Origin: G020348385 sp964410125
GTDB lineage: Bacteria > Acidobacteriota > Aminicenantia > Aminicenantales > Aminicenantaceae
NCBI GenBank assembly: GCA_964410125.1
Contig: CAYPGQ010000003.1
Coordinates: forward strand, 41,973 to 105,972
Direction: 5' to 3'
DNA: 64,000 bases
Shown here: positions 23,477-32,073 of the stretch, piece by piece
How positions within the stretch are numbered: the stretch's first letter is position 1
How the letters are laid out: the number at the start of each line of letters is the position of its first letter
Program-made: the position numbers and the translations under genes
Notes under the pieces: generated by a model
Databases searched by the model: none
Told to the model about the DNA's origin: nothing
Seen by the model: the letters and a program-made list of their open reading frames with translations, nothing else

Positions 23477-25765
23477 CTATTTCTTTATCTTGATGGGGCG
23501 CTTCTTTTCCAGTGAATACGGATCCTCTAGATCGTCTACTCTATTTTTAATTCTCAAAGGCAAATCCGACCTATCTATTTTTTGCCTGGATTTGAATATC
23601 AACTTCATAAATAGACTAGGTGAATAATTAATATATGGAATGATCGTATAGCCGCCGACTCTCAAAACTCCATCAGAGATGACATTCCCATCCATGTGGT
23701 TGAAATAATTTGTGTTAACCATTGGTTCGATCGATACAAATTCTAAAATGTCTGAAGGAAACTGGAAATCAAAACCAAACGATTTCATTTCTTTCGTGTT
23801 TTGAAGTGTGATCGGGATTACAATCATGCCTCCTGTTTCACTCACTGCTCTATTGATTTCTAGTGAAATATTTGAAATAGGGTATTTTTCTGGAGAGAGA
23901 TTTAATAGTGCATCAGATCGAGATAAGCACGAACAATCACCCGGAAGCTCACTGATACCCAGATACTTCTCAAAAATCGCTTGGGCATCAGCAGGAGTGA
24001 TATTAGGTTCTGTCGGAGTTCCATCACAATTTACATCGGCATTTTCCTTCTGAGCTTCTGTGGGATTTGGGAATCTTTGCAAGAAAATTTCAAAGGCTGC
24101 CTGCGCATCCGAAGGTGTTAAATTCAAGTCTCCGTTCACATCTCCGCATTTGGTGTAAAAATGTGCCGTCAATGTCCTGTTCTGATTCATCGAAACCGTA
24201 AGATTTTGCTCATATGCATCAGGAACACTCACATTTCCAGTCCATTTTGAAAACCGGTAGTCAGTATTCGAGATAGCGGAAACATTCACAGCACTTCCGC
24301 TATTATGGGAATAAGTGCCCGGATTCGGATTCGTTGTCCCGCCGATACCAGGGGCAGGTTGTCCTGTTGTCAAAGATAAAGATAGATCGAATGTAGTGAT
24401 CACGCTTATCTGCACAGCCTTTCCAGAGGACCATGCCGATAGGATACTTGTGTTGGAAGAACACCTTGCTTGAGCCCTTACGCTGTATGTACCGGCCGAA
24501 GACCAAGAGTGTGAGTTACTCGTCGAACTCGACCACGCTGAATATGTCCCATCTCCCCAATCAAAACGATACTGCACCGCATGACCCTGGGAACAAGTGC
24601 TTCCTCCGGTTGTTAAGGTGTATGCGGCATTTACGGCCCCTGTCGAGGGACCACTTGGAGTATTAGGTGTGGTTACTTCGTGCGTTTGAGAGGATACGTT
24701 TATTGTTGTCGTATCAGTGTCCTGTTGTGATGAATTGTCGGTTACTGTCAGTACAGCTGAGTAGGTATTTGCTTGTGTATAGGTGTGAGAGGGATTTTGT
24801 GCACTGGATGTTCCTCCGTCTCCAAAGTTCCAACTATAAGAATAGGGGGGTGTTCCTCCAGAAGCGCTTCCTGAAAAATTGACAGTCAGCGGGGCATTCC
24901 CTGAAGTTGGGGATGCAAAAAGAGAGGCTTGCAGCGGAGTTGGACCAGGATCAGAACTCCATCCGGCAATTCTGGCCAGCAGCCACCACAAGGCTCTCCC
25001 TTTGTTTTCACAACTCGACCATGTCGTGTGATTTTTTTCATTGCCTTGATATTCAGGATGCTCCCTAGGTATCTGTATATCATTGTATGTGTATGTAGCT
25101 TGCTCTCCATTGTGCCAACTGTCAAGGTCAGCAAAGTCATAAAGAACTTTATTGTTGTCTCTACAATACTGTCGTATCTGTTCATTTCTTAAATATCGAT
25201 TGTAACCCTCACTACCAGTCGCTTGAGCATTTCCTGTCATATACACAAATGTAACATTCAGGTAGTCTTCTTCCAACTGGGAGATTGCATTAAAATAATC
25301 ATTCACCTGAGCTTCAGTGTAGGAATTCATCTGTCTGCACCAAGCAAACATGGAAACATTTATTGCAGGATAAGCATTCAATGTATTCCTGGTGTGGGTG
25401 TCCCCACCGCTTTCCCAGTATTCATCAGGCGGTATGTAGCTATTCAATAGTTGGCCAAACATGATGTCCAAGTCAGGTGTGCTTGGAAGGGATTGATTTT
25501 CAAGGGTATAAGTTAATCTTTGATCATAAACAGGAAGTGAAGGATTGGTCAATCTTTCCATTCCTGCTGTAAGCTGCATACCATGAGATGAGCTGGCAAA
25601 GTGCCATTTAATAAAAGCTTTTACTTGATTAATCCAATAATCAGGGATCTTGGAATTATCATTACAAGTATGATCAATGGTAATTCCTTGAGAATAAAGC
25701 GGCGCTATAGAAACCGTAAAGAATATCAAAGTGCCTAGGATAAAAGCCAATTTATTAAATTTCAT
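23477..25765 (-). CDS. Secreted modular protein: unassigned N-terminal domain, PKD, repeat domain, dockerin, cohesin-like
   Basis: A 762-residue exported protein starting MKFNKLAFILGTLIFFTVSI, whose signal peptide fixes the start at 25765. The first 270 residues after it (for example SSSHGMQLTAGMERL, VTFVYMTGNAQATG, DFADLDSWHNGEQ) form a His- and Trp-rich domain I cannot name; an SGNH-hydrolase-like fold is possible. Then follow a PKD domain (SYSWNFGDGGTSSAQNPSHT), a second Ig/PKD-like domain with FDWGDGTYSAWS, a repeat domain (GGTTNPNPGTYSH), a dockerin (CGDVNGDLNLTPSDAQ and ITPADAQAIFEKYLG) and a cohesin-like end (SFGFDFQFPSDILEFVS). It converges on the lipoprotein gene across the dispersed element. 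Confidence 0.8.
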   Translation of the reverse strand: MKFNKLAFILGTLIFFTVSIAPLYSQGITIDHTCNDNSKIPDYWINQVKAFIKWHFASSSHGMQLTAGMERLTNPSLPVYDQRLTYTLENQSLPSTPDLDIMFGQLLNSYIPPDEYWESGGDTHTRNTLNAYPAINVSMFAWCRQMNSYTEAQVNDYFNAISQLEEDYLNVTFVYMTGNAQATGSEGYNRYLRNEQIRQYCRDNNKVLYDFADLDSWHNGEQATYTYNDIQIPREHPEYQGNEKNHTTWSSCENKGRALWWLLARIAGWSSDPGPTPLQASLFASPTSGNAPLTVNFSGSASGGTPPYSYSWNFGDGGTSSAQNPSHTYTQANTYSAVLTVTDNSSQQDTDTTTINVSSQTHEVTTPNTPSGPSTGAVNAAYTLTTGGSTCSQGHAVQYRFDWGDGTYSAWSSSTSNSHSWSSAGTYSVRAQARCSSNTSILSAWSSGKAVQISVITTFDLSLSLTTGQPAPGIGGTTNPNPGTYSHNSGSAVNVSAISNTDYRFSKWTGNVSVPDAYEQNLTVSMNQNRTLTAHFYTKCGDVNGDLNLTPSDAQAAFEIFLQRFPNPTEAQKENADVNCDGTPTEPNITPADAQAIFEKYLGISELPGDCSCLSRSDALLNLSPEKYPISNISLEINRAVSETGGMIVIPITLQNTKEMKSFGFDFQFPSDILEFVSIEPMVNTNYFNHMDGNVISDGVLRVGGYTIIPYINYSPSLFMKLIFKSRQKIDRSDLPLRIKNRVDDLEDPYSLEKKRPIKIKK

Positions 25766-25838
25766 ACCCAGCTTAAAAGTACCTTTTTTATTTATTCTTG
25801 TCAATTTTAGATCAATGGTACTGCCCCTTAACCTGATA

Positions 25839-26849
25839 TTATAATAATTCCAATTTTTCTTTAATAAGCTCGATGGTAGAAGAGTCCTCATCTTGCTCGA
25901 GTTTTCCTAAAGCTGTGGAACGCTTCATATAACCTTCACGAACTAACTTGGCCATTTCAAAGGCATAGGGATGAAATCCGTGTTTATTTCTATGGGTGAC
26001 ATTTGCGAATGAATTGAGGAGGCAGTTGGAGGTGTTCGCGTCAATTTTATCCGGGAGCTTCCATCCAAGCTTATCAATCTTTTTATATATTTCTTCCTCA
26101 TTGTAATCAAAAAACGCAAGTGGACTTATGTTGTAAGGGAAAAAATACGAACCCTCAAAATGCTTTTCCTCCAAGAAATAAGGATGTATCGCATCTCCAG
26201 CTAATTTATGTAAGGGTTCATATAAACTCTGCTGCATCATTTTCAGGATTTGAGGATTATTTTTCATGATCGAGGAAGCAATAGGGATTTGACCTGGAGA
26301 CCAGCCAAAAACAATGAAGGGGATGTCTTTTTCTAAAGCCATGCGAAGAGAGCTGAACTTTACAACAGCCATACAGGATGTACAGATAGTGCTTGCCCTG
26401 GTGAGGGTGGTCGGAGGATAGATGTTTTCCTTCGAGCAGGTCGCAAATATTTTCTTGAGAGTCTCGAACCGGGGTTTGAATAAAATCTGGTCAATGTTTA
26501 ATCTCTCCGATATGCTCTGAATGTTTTTTATGGTCTGATCCGGAAGGAAACCATTGTCCATGGTTACCGCCAAAATATTCAATCCATAGTTTTCCTTGAG
26601 GAGCGCCAAGGTGTAGGTGCTGTCTTTGCCCCCACTGTAAGACATGAGAGCATCATAAGTGCTTTTGCCCTTGTATTGTTTGACCAATTCCTCAAACTTT
26701 TTACGGAATCGAGTCTTTTTATCCTCAAGATTGGCGCTGCCTTTGAAACTCTGGCAGAAATTACATATTCCTTTTTCATTGAATTTAATACCGGGGAAGG
26801 TTTCTGGTAACACACAGTTTGAGCAGCGTTTCTTTTTTTGCATTGACAT
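25839..26849 (-). CDS. N-acetyl-sugar amidotransferase (WbpG/PseA-like)
   Basis: A 336-residue N-type ATP pyrophosphatase. CSNC (Cys9, Cys12) and CNFC (Cys29, Cys32) form a zinc knuckle, and SYSGGKDSTYTL contains the PP-loop SGGKDS (72-77). These are the defining features of the family that converts N-acetyl groups on amino sugars to acetamidino groups using ammonia and ATP. The known partners supplying ammonia (HisH/HisF-like proteins) are not in the window. It is the last gene of a four-gene operon: only seven bases separate it from the NadE-like gene. The frame ends 73 bases before the surface-protein start at 25765. Confidence 0.85.
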   Translation of the reverse strand: MSMQKKKRCSNCVLPETFPGIKFNEKGICNFCQSFKGSANLEDKKTRFRKKFEELVKQYKGKSTYDALMSYSGGKDSTYTLALLKENYGLNILAVTMDNGFLPDQTIKNIQSISERLNIDQILFKPRFETLKKIFATCSKENIYPPTTLTRASTICTSCMAVVKFSSLRMALEKDIPFIVFGWSPGQIPIASSIMKNNPQILKMMQQSLYEPLHKLAGDAIHPYFLEEKHFEGSYFFPYNISPLAFFDYNEEEIYKKIDKLGWKLPDKIDANTSNCLLNSFANVTHRNKHGFHPYAFEMAKLVREGYMKRSTALGKLEQDEDSSTIELIKEKLELL

Positions 26850-26856
26850 CTTTAAA

Positions 26857-27819
26857 TTACAAGAGTGAAGCGGGCAAGATGCGGAGATGTTGGGTGGAGG
26901 TGTATTTGGACTTAAAGTCTCTGAAAGCTCGTTTCACTTGTTCTCCTTCCAGATCCATCGTTTGACACACCTCTTCGATCGGGACTTTGTTTTCCCAGGC
27001 ATACAGAAGAAGGTCTAATTTATCATAAGGGATACGGAAGAAGAACTCCTCATCGCTGATCACAAAACTGTAAGTGTCCGGACTCGGAGCCCTATGCCTT
27101 ATCTCCTCTATAACTCCCATGTACTCGGAAAGTTCATACACTTGAGTTTTATACAGATGCCCGATCGGTTCGATATCCACGCCGCCATCGCCATGTTTGA
27201 CAAAAAAACCCTGGACAGTTTCACTCCTGTTGGTGGTCCCGCAGACAAAATAGTTTATCCTTTCCGCATGATAATAAAGGTGCATCATTCTTGTTCTTTG
27301 TTTAGAATTTGTGGCGGCGACTATTCCTTTTAAAATCTCCTTTTTTAATCTTGCTGATTTTACACTGCCTTTTCCATCATCAACGGTCAGAGTAAAAAAA
27401 TTGAATGCATCTTTAGCTAATAAATCTGGAGGCAGTGCGATTTTGACCTTGAAATTTTTATCATAATCAGGAAATACTTTTTTTATGACTCGATCTCTTT
27501 TCTCGTATGTGTTAAAAGCCTCAAGAGTCGGAGTGATATCGACTGTTACGGCCTCTATCCCCAACTTCAGGGCGTGCTTTAAGGCATACTCTTTGCTTAT
27601 TGGATTGGATTCCTTTTCCGGAAGGATCAAACCCAATACCTTTTCTTTTCCCAGGGCTTTAACTAAAAGCTCGGAACAAAGGGCAGAATCGATGCCTCCA
27701 CTTAATCCAATGACTGCGCCATCCCGGCGCAGTGTTTGGGTTTGTTGTTTAATAAAATCACATGTCCGGCTGATTTCTTTTTCACAATCAATCTTCAGTA
27801 TATTTTTGTGAAATTTCAT
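26857..27819 (-). CDS. NadE-like ammonia-dependent synthetase, probably in sugar or acyl amidation
   Basis: A 320-residue NAD+-synthetase-family protein with AVIGLSGGIDSALCSELL (PP-loop SGGIDS, about 38-43) and the later CGTTNRSETVQGFFVKHGDG, matching the substrate-adenylate loop. It lacks the N-terminal nitrilase domain of glutamine-dependent NadE, so it would use free ammonia. It starts within the stop of the AMP ligase (ATGA at 27816-27819) and is in an operon with a carrier protein and a sugar amidotransferase. A role outside NAD synthesis is therefore plausible: making an amide or amidine on a sugar or carrier-bound acid. Ordinary NAD synthesis cannot be ruled out. Confidence 0.78.
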   Translation of the reverse strand: MKFHKNILKIDCEKEISRTCDFIKQQTQTLRRDGAVIGLSGGIDSALCSELLVKALGKEKVLGLILPEKESNPISKEYALKHALKLGIEAVTVDITPTLEAFNTYEKRDRVIKKVFPDYDKNFKVKIALPPDLLAKDAFNFFTLTVDDGKGSVKSARLKKEILKGIVAATNSKQRTRMMHLYYHAERINYFVCGTTNRSETVQGFFVKHGDGGVDIEPIGHLYKTQVYELSEYMGVIEEIRHRAPSPDTYSFVISDEEFFFRIPYDKLDLLLYAWENKVPIEEVCQTMDLEGEQVKRAFRDFKSKYTSTQHLRILPASLL

Positions 27820-29366
27820 TTTAATCCTTTTTTGGCGATCTTACCGTGGGAGGATTTTGGCAGTTCATCTCTAAACTCAACATATTTGGGGACCATATAA
27901 TTTTCCATGTGTTTGGAACAATAACGTATTATATCATCTTCTTTAAGACTGGAGCCCTTTTTCAGCGATACGAAAGCCTTTACAGCCTGGCCTAATATCT
28001 CATCAGCGACAGCGACAACCGCTGCTTCATTGACACCCTGTATCTCATGCAGCACATTCTCTATCTCTTTTGGACTCACTCTCTCTCCAGCCACTTTTAT
28101 GACGTCATCTATTCGGGATATAAAATACAAAAAACCATCTTCATCCATCCGAAAGAGATCGCCAGTGTATAGCACATTCTCCCCCGGGATGGGACCAGGC
28201 CTGTAATATTTCGCCGTCTCATCGGGCAAATTCCAGTAGCCTCTCATAACGTTAGCTCCCCTGACAACGAGTTCGCCAATCATCCCAGGCTCTGTGATCT
28301 TATTCCCGTAATCATCGACAATATAAACTTCTGTATTCGGCATGGCCTTTCCTACAGAGGTTGGTCTTCTGTCGATTTCATCAGGTGGAAGATAGGATAC
28401 CCTTTTACATTCGGTCAATCCGTACATGGAATAAATCCTGGACGCTGGGAATATCTTTCGCAGTTGCTCGATAAATTTAGGAGGAAGTGCTTGAGCTGTG
28501 TTGGTGATATACCTGAGGTTCGAAAAATCATATTTTTTTAAATTTTTCAGTTTAAATAGGACAGCCGCAATAGTGGGAACGATAGGGAATCCAGTGACTT
28601 TTTCTTTAATTATTAAATCTATAATTTTGAAAGGATAGAGGAATGATCTCTCCAGAACAATTGTCCCCCCGAATTTAAAAGCCATTAAAACCTGATACAG
28701 TCCATAATCAAAAGACAGAGGCAGAATATCAATAATGATATCCTCTGGGGTGTTCTCCAAATATTCAATGATTGAACTGGCTGCAGCGGCCATATTGAAA
28801 TGAGTGCACATCACTCCCTTTGGATTTCCTGTGGAACCAGAAGTGTAGATGAGGCTAGCCAAATCGATATCTATGCAGCGCTTGGGCAGACGATCGGAAG
28901 GATAATGTTCTAAGATTTCTGAGTAGGAACCGAATTTGATAGAATTATTTGTTGTATCTTGATCCTGCAGAGATTCATAATCAGTCAGAATAATCGAATG
29001 CAAATTCGGACAACTCGGCAAAATCTCTGAGACCTCTTTCAAATGGTTTACATCTGTTATCAAAATTTTCACTTGGCAGTCATTTAGAATATATGCGACC
29101 TTTTTGGCTTTTACCTGAGGATTAATGACTAAAAAAACACCGCCGGCCTTTAAGATGGCAAAAACGGAGATGACCGCTTCGATCGAAGGCTCCAAAAATA
29201 CAGCCGTTCTTTCTTGCTTAAGGAGTCCTCCTTCTATAAGAGCATTGGAAAGCCGGTTGGAAAAATTCTCGATTTCAAGATAGCTGAGCCTTTTGTCTTG
29301 GCATATAAGCGCAATCTTGTCAGGATACTTATCTGCGCTCTGTTCTAAAAATTCATTAACCAGCAT
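27816..29366 (-). CDS. AMP-forming acyl/aminoacyl ligase (exosortase-locus-type)
   Basis: A 516-residue adenylate-forming enzyme. Motifs: LIYTSGSTGNPKGVMCTH (P-loop, about 170-187), LPLSFDYGLYQVLMAF (A4 region), YSMYGLTECKRVSYL (A5), VLYTGDLFRMDEDGFLYFIS (A7), RIDDVIKVAGERVSPKEIE (A8) and a C-terminal Lys in SSHGKIAKKGLK. The SFDYGL version of motif A4 recalls the acyl-CoA ligases associated with exosortase/EPS loci, as I remember them; no exosortase is in the window. It overlaps the carrier-protein gene by 11 bases and the NadE-like gene by four. It probably charges the carrier protein at 29356 with a carboxylic acid. Confidence 0.86.
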   Translation of the reverse strand: MLVNEFLEQSADKYPDKIALICQDKRLSYLEIENFSNRLSNALIEGGLLKQERTAVFLEPSIEAVISVFAILKAGGVFLVINPQVKAKKVAYILNDCQVKILITDVNHLKEVSEILPSCPNLHSIILTDYESLQDQDTTNNSIKFGSYSEILEHYPSDRLPKRCIDIDLASLIYTSGSTGNPKGVMCTHFNMAAAASSIIEYLENTPEDIIIDILPLSFDYGLYQVLMAFKFGGTIVLERSFLYPFKIIDLIIKEKVTGFPIVPTIAAVLFKLKNLKKYDFSNLRYITNTAQALPPKFIEQLRKIFPASRIYSMYGLTECKRVSYLPPDEIDRRPTSVGKAMPNTEVYIVDDYGNKITEPGMIGELVVRGANVMRGYWNLPDETAKYYRPGPIPGENVLYTGDLFRMDEDGFLYFISRIDDVIKVAGERVSPKEIENVLHEIQGVNEAAVVAVADEILGQAVKAFVSLKKGSSLKEDDIIRYCSKHMENYMVPKYVEFRDELPKSSHGKIAKKGLK

Positions 29367-29637
29367 GGCCCAACTTTCTATTTATGTAAGAATCTAATTT
29401 GATCAAAGAATCCAGATTATCCGGGACGACTTCCTCATCTTCAACCTGAATATCAAATCTTTCTTCGATAAATTCCAATAACTCCAAAACTCCCGTAGAA
29501 TCGATGATTCCCTTTTCCATAAATGAATCATTATCCTCGAATGCATCGAGTCCTGAAGATGGAAGGAAACTTTCTGTGATATATTCTTTCAATATGGTCT
29601 TAACATCGGCTTGGCCAACTTTATTCATTTTCTCCAT
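29356..29637 (-). CDS. Acyl carrier protein
   Basis: A 93-residue carrier protein. The phosphopantetheine serine is Ser47 in EKGIIDSTGVLELLEF, and the long acidic stretch around residues 31-40 (DAFEDNDSFMEKG) is typical of ACPs. The ATG at 29637 has an AAGGGA site at good spacing; an in-frame ATG at 29628 is a possible internal alternative. It begins the minus-strand operon ACP, AMP ligase, NadE-like, sugar amidotransferase. It is distinct in sequence from the carrier protein at 4758, although both have GIIDS at the serine. Confidence 0.86.
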   Translation of the reverse strand: MEKMNKVGQADVKTILKEYITESFLPSSGLDAFEDNDSFMEKGIIDSTGVLELLEFIEERFDIQVEDEEVVPDNLDSLIKLDSYINRKLGHAG

Positions 29638-29677
29638 TATAACATTCCCTTGTTATTGATGATAAGATTTGACACAC

Positions 29678-29694
29678 TCAAGCGCCCCGCTTGA
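29678..29694. promoter_or_regulatory. Palindrome between divergent genes, possible operator
   Basis: TCAAGCG (29678-29684), three bases, CGCTTGA (29688-29694): a perfect 7-base inverted repeat between the divergent ACP operon and the reductase gene. It could bind a dimeric repressor. No matching regulator gene is adjacent. Confidence 0.4.
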
Positions 29695-29756
29695 AAATCA
29701 ATGGATAGCATTTTTGCGAAAGAATGTCAAACTAATTATGGTCTAGATTTTTCCCC

Positions 29757-29785
29757 TTGACTGACTTAGAACTTCAGAATAATAT
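29757..29785 (+). promoter_or_regulatory. Sigma70-type promoter for the reductase gene
   Basis: TTGACT (29757-29762), 17 bases, TAATAT (29780-29785), 29 bases before the start at 29815. The -10 is weaker than that of the other promoters noted here. Confidence 0.5.
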
Positions 29786-29814
29786 TGAATTCAATCTATC
29801 TAATTGGAGCAAAA

Positions 29815-31014
29815 ATGAGAAGAAGAGATTTCTTAGGTAAAACTGCTTTAAGCCTTATTTCTAGTGGCCTTTCTACCCCTTTCCTTAAAGCTGGCTATAA
29901 AAATCAAAATGACGTCAATAAGTTAGTTTATAGAATCCTTGGTCATACCAATTTGAGCATCCCATTAATAAGCTTTGGAGTGATGAATACAAAGAGTCCA
30001 GATATGATAAATAAAGCTTTAGATATGGGGATTAAGCACTTGGACACGGCTCATATCTATCTCGACGGTAACAGTGAGAGAGTTATAGGAAAGGTGCTCC
30101 AGGAAACCGGAAAAAGAGATAAAATCTATGTAGGGACAAAATTGGGATTTGCAGCAGACCAAGGAGTTTTTTTAACCACAAGAAACAGACGGGGTCCGGG
30201 GGCGACAGAAAATAATTTTTTCAGATTATTGGAAAAAAGCCTGGATCGTTTACGTACAGACTATGTGGATATTCTTTATAATCACGGTCCTGACACTCTT
30301 CAAATGGTCTCCTATGAACCGCTATTGAATGCTTTTGTGAAAGCGAAGGAGTCTGGAAAAATTAGATTCATCGGACTCTCAACCCATAAAAACGAACCAA
30401 GAGTCATCCGCGCAGCAGCAGACTCAGGGGTTTACGATGTGGTCCTTACTGCCTATAATTATGTGAAAGAAAATCGTAGGAATATTAAAAAATCTATCAA
30501 GTACGCAGCAGAAAAGGGAGTCGGAGTGATCGCCATGAAGACACAATCTGGTAGTCGCCTCCAGGAATCAGGAGAGATCGAGGTCAATCACCAGGCAGCA
30601 CTGAAATGGGTTCTTAATGATGAAAATGTGTGTACAACCATTCCTGGGATGACCACATTCGACCAGTTGGAGTCGAATTTCCAGGTCATGAGTAATCTAG
30701 AACTATCGGATGCTGAAAGAAGAGAACTTAAGCTGGCCTCCATGCTAAAAGGCACTCTTTACTGCCAGAGTTGTGACTCGTGTATATCTTCATGCTCTCA
30801 CAGAGTTGAGATCCCAAACCTCATGAGGGCTTTCATGTATGCTCGAGGATACGGCAACTCAATACAGGCAAAAATAACGGTTCAAGAATTACCAGAAAAT
30901 CGGAGCTTGGATGTTTGCCGAACTTGCACCTCTTGCTCAGCATTCTGTCCCAACGGAATAAACATAAAATCCCGCCTATCCTATCTCATTGAAGAGGGAA
31001 TGTGTCAAGGTTGA
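29815..31014 (+). CDS. Tat-exported aldo/keto reductase with two Fe-S cysteine clusters
   Basis: A 399-residue protein. The N-terminus MRRRDFLGKTALSL has a twin-arginine motif, indicating folded export by Tat. The aldo/keto reductase barrel (about 40-310) includes GIKHLDTAHIYLDGNSE (catalytic Asp and Tyr), VGTKLG (Lys) and ILYNHGPD (His). The C-terminus has CQSCDSCISSCSH and CRTCTSCSAFC, two groups of four cysteines typical of 4Fe-4S ferredoxin-like modules fused to these enzymes. It may reduce a periplasmic quinone or carbonyl compound. The start at 29815 is preferred because it opens the Tat signal; a longer frame begins at 29785. Confidence 0.85.
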   Translation: MRRRDFLGKTALSLISSGLSTPFLKAGYKNQNDVNKLVYRILGHTNLSIPLISFGVMNTKSPDMINKALDMGIKHLDTAHIYLDGNSERVIGKVLQETGKRDKIYVGTKLGFAADQGVFLTTRNRRGPGATENNFFRLLEKSLDRLRTDYVDILYNHGPDTLQMVSYEPLLNAFVKAKESGKIRFIGLSTHKNEPRVIRAAADSGVYDVVLTAYNYVKENRRNIKKSIKYAAEKGVGVIAMKTQSGSRLQESGEIEVNHQAALKWVLNDENVCTTIPGMTTFDQLESNFQVMSNLELSDAERRELKLASMLKGTLYCQSCDSCISSCSHRVEIPNLMRAFMYARGYGNSIQAKITVQELPENRSLDVCRTCTSCSAFCPNGINIKSRLSYLIEEGMCQG

Positions 31015-31017
31015 TTT

Positions 31018-31233
31018 TTATTTGCTTGTTGATATCCTAATCTGTCTCAATTGAAGCACGATTACGAAAAGCAGGCATATCGCGGCAATTTCGAGAAGAC
31101 GCCAAGGCGAAGAGTAACTTCTAAGCAGGGTATAGCCAAAAAACCTAAAAATCTTTTCAAGTAGGGCAATCGCTGCGATTACAAAGGCACCATAGAAAAA
31201 AATACGACGCACAATCGTTTCGAATCGTTTCAT
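31018..31233 (-). CDS. Small membrane protein, two spans
   Basis: A 71-residue protein starting MKRFETIVRRIFFYGAFVIA. A perfect AAGGAGGT ribosome-binding site lies just before this ATG, which is why I choose it over the longer frame to 31365 that overlaps the next gene. Two hydrophobic spans are evident (FFYGAFVIAAIALLEKI and LLEIAAICLLFVIVLQL). The C-terminus is basic (LRQIRISTSK). No family is recognised. It follows a small lipoprotein gene on the same strand and converges on the reductase with three bases between. Confidence 0.65.
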   Translation of the reverse strand: MKRFETIVRRIFFYGAFVIAAIALLEKIFRFFGYTLLRSYSSPWRLLEIAAICLLFVIVLQLRQIRISTSK

Positions 31234-31246
31234 CAGTCTTACCTCC

Positions 31247-31546
31247 TTATTTCCTACGGAATACCCTTGCTTGACTAGCCATCCTATTCTGTATGATGTT
31301 ATAAGCCACCATGCGAATGTTCCCAGATTCATCTTCAAACCAGAGCTGCACCCAACGTGAAACATCAGGCGAACTGCTAACGGAAATCAACTTTCCCCAA
31401 TTTGCAGGAATGGAGTCTTTATACGGCAATTCTTCTACGGTGATTTCCCCCTCTATTACAGGTTTTTCTTCTGTTAATTTTGTGCAGGAAAAATTGATAA
31501 GAACGAAAAAAGCCACGAGCAAGCATAGTGTAACTCGATTTAACAT
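31247..31546 (-). CDS. Small lipoprotein
   Basis: A 99-residue lipoprotein. The signal peptide MLNRVTLCLLVAFFVLINFS is followed by Cys in the lipobox INFSC. The mature part contains WVQLWFEDESGNIRMVAYNI, a short beta-strand pattern. An AGGAGGG site is placed before the ATG at 31546, so the longer frame to 31624 is not used. It ends 13 bases before the small membrane-protein start. No enzymatic motif is visible; an accessory or envelope role is likely. Confidence 0.68.
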   Translation of the reverse strand: MLNRVTLCLLVAFFVLINFSCTKLTEEKPVIEGEITVEELPYKDSIPANWGKLISVSSSPDVSRWVQLWFEDESGNIRMVAYNIIQNRMASQARVFRRK

Positions 31547-31659
31547 AGACCCTCCTATTTCTATTTTTAATACCTTTTGTCTCCCCATGATAAAATCCAT
31601 ATCATAGAAATCCCGATTAGTCAAAATAAAATAATCCCCTGAGATACGAATGTCATTTC

Positions 31660-31688
31660 TTGACCAAAAACAACTTTTGGCCTAAACT
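31660..31688 (+). promoter_or_regulatory. Promoter for the PilZ gene
   Basis: TTGACC (31660-31665), 17 bases, TAAACT (31683-31688). The spacer includes CCAAAAACAACTTTTGG, a short inverted repeat that could bind a regulator. Confidence 0.45.
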
Positions 31689-31729
31689 TGCCTTAGATGG
31701 TCCTTCTCTTTTGTTTAAATGAGTGAAAA

Positions 31730-32065
31730 GTGAAAAAGGCAGACAATTTGGAAAAAGAAAGACGACGATTTCCAAGAGTGATGGGCCCTGTTTTTTTCCG
31801 TGCTCCAAGGATTTCCGCCAAAAGGCGGAGTGTCTTGAATCTGAGCCTTGGGGGAGTTCGGATTTATTGCGATGAACGAGTTGACATCGGGCAAAGCTTT
31901 GAACTGGAATTCTTTCTCCCTAATGGCACAACCGTAGAAGCAATGGCAAGAGTCGTATGGGTGAAAAAACTTCCGGCTGAATCAGAAGCGCTGTATGATG
32001 TTGGGCTGGAGTTTATGGATTTGTCAGAGAATGTGGTTGAGGAGTTGAGGACGGTATTGAAATAG
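31730..32065 (+). CDS. PilZ-domain protein (c-di-GMP receptor candidate)
   Basis: A 111-residue single-domain PilZ protein. ERRRFPR near the N-terminus matches the RxxxR c-di-GMP-binding motif, and NLSLGGVRIY matches the D/NxSxxG motif, with Asn in place of the usual Asp. The following beta strands (FELEFFLPNGTTVEAMARVV) are typical. It starts at GTG 31730. It probably senses c-di-GMP in the cytoplasm. Placed beside a two-component pair and the outer-membrane/export genes, it may control EPS output; that link is inferred from position only. Confidence 0.85.
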   Translation: MKKADNLEKERRRFPRVMGPVFFRAPRISAKRRSVLNLSLGGVRIYCDERVDIGQSFELEFFLPNGTTVEAMARVVWVKKLPAESEALYDVGLEFMDLSENVVEELRTVLK

Positions 32066-32073
32066 CGGCATGA

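Noticed and set aside
23418..23627. 69-codon plus-strand frame at the end of copy 1
   Set aside because: It runs antisense through the cohesin-like end of the gene at 23477 and has no counterpart at copy 2.
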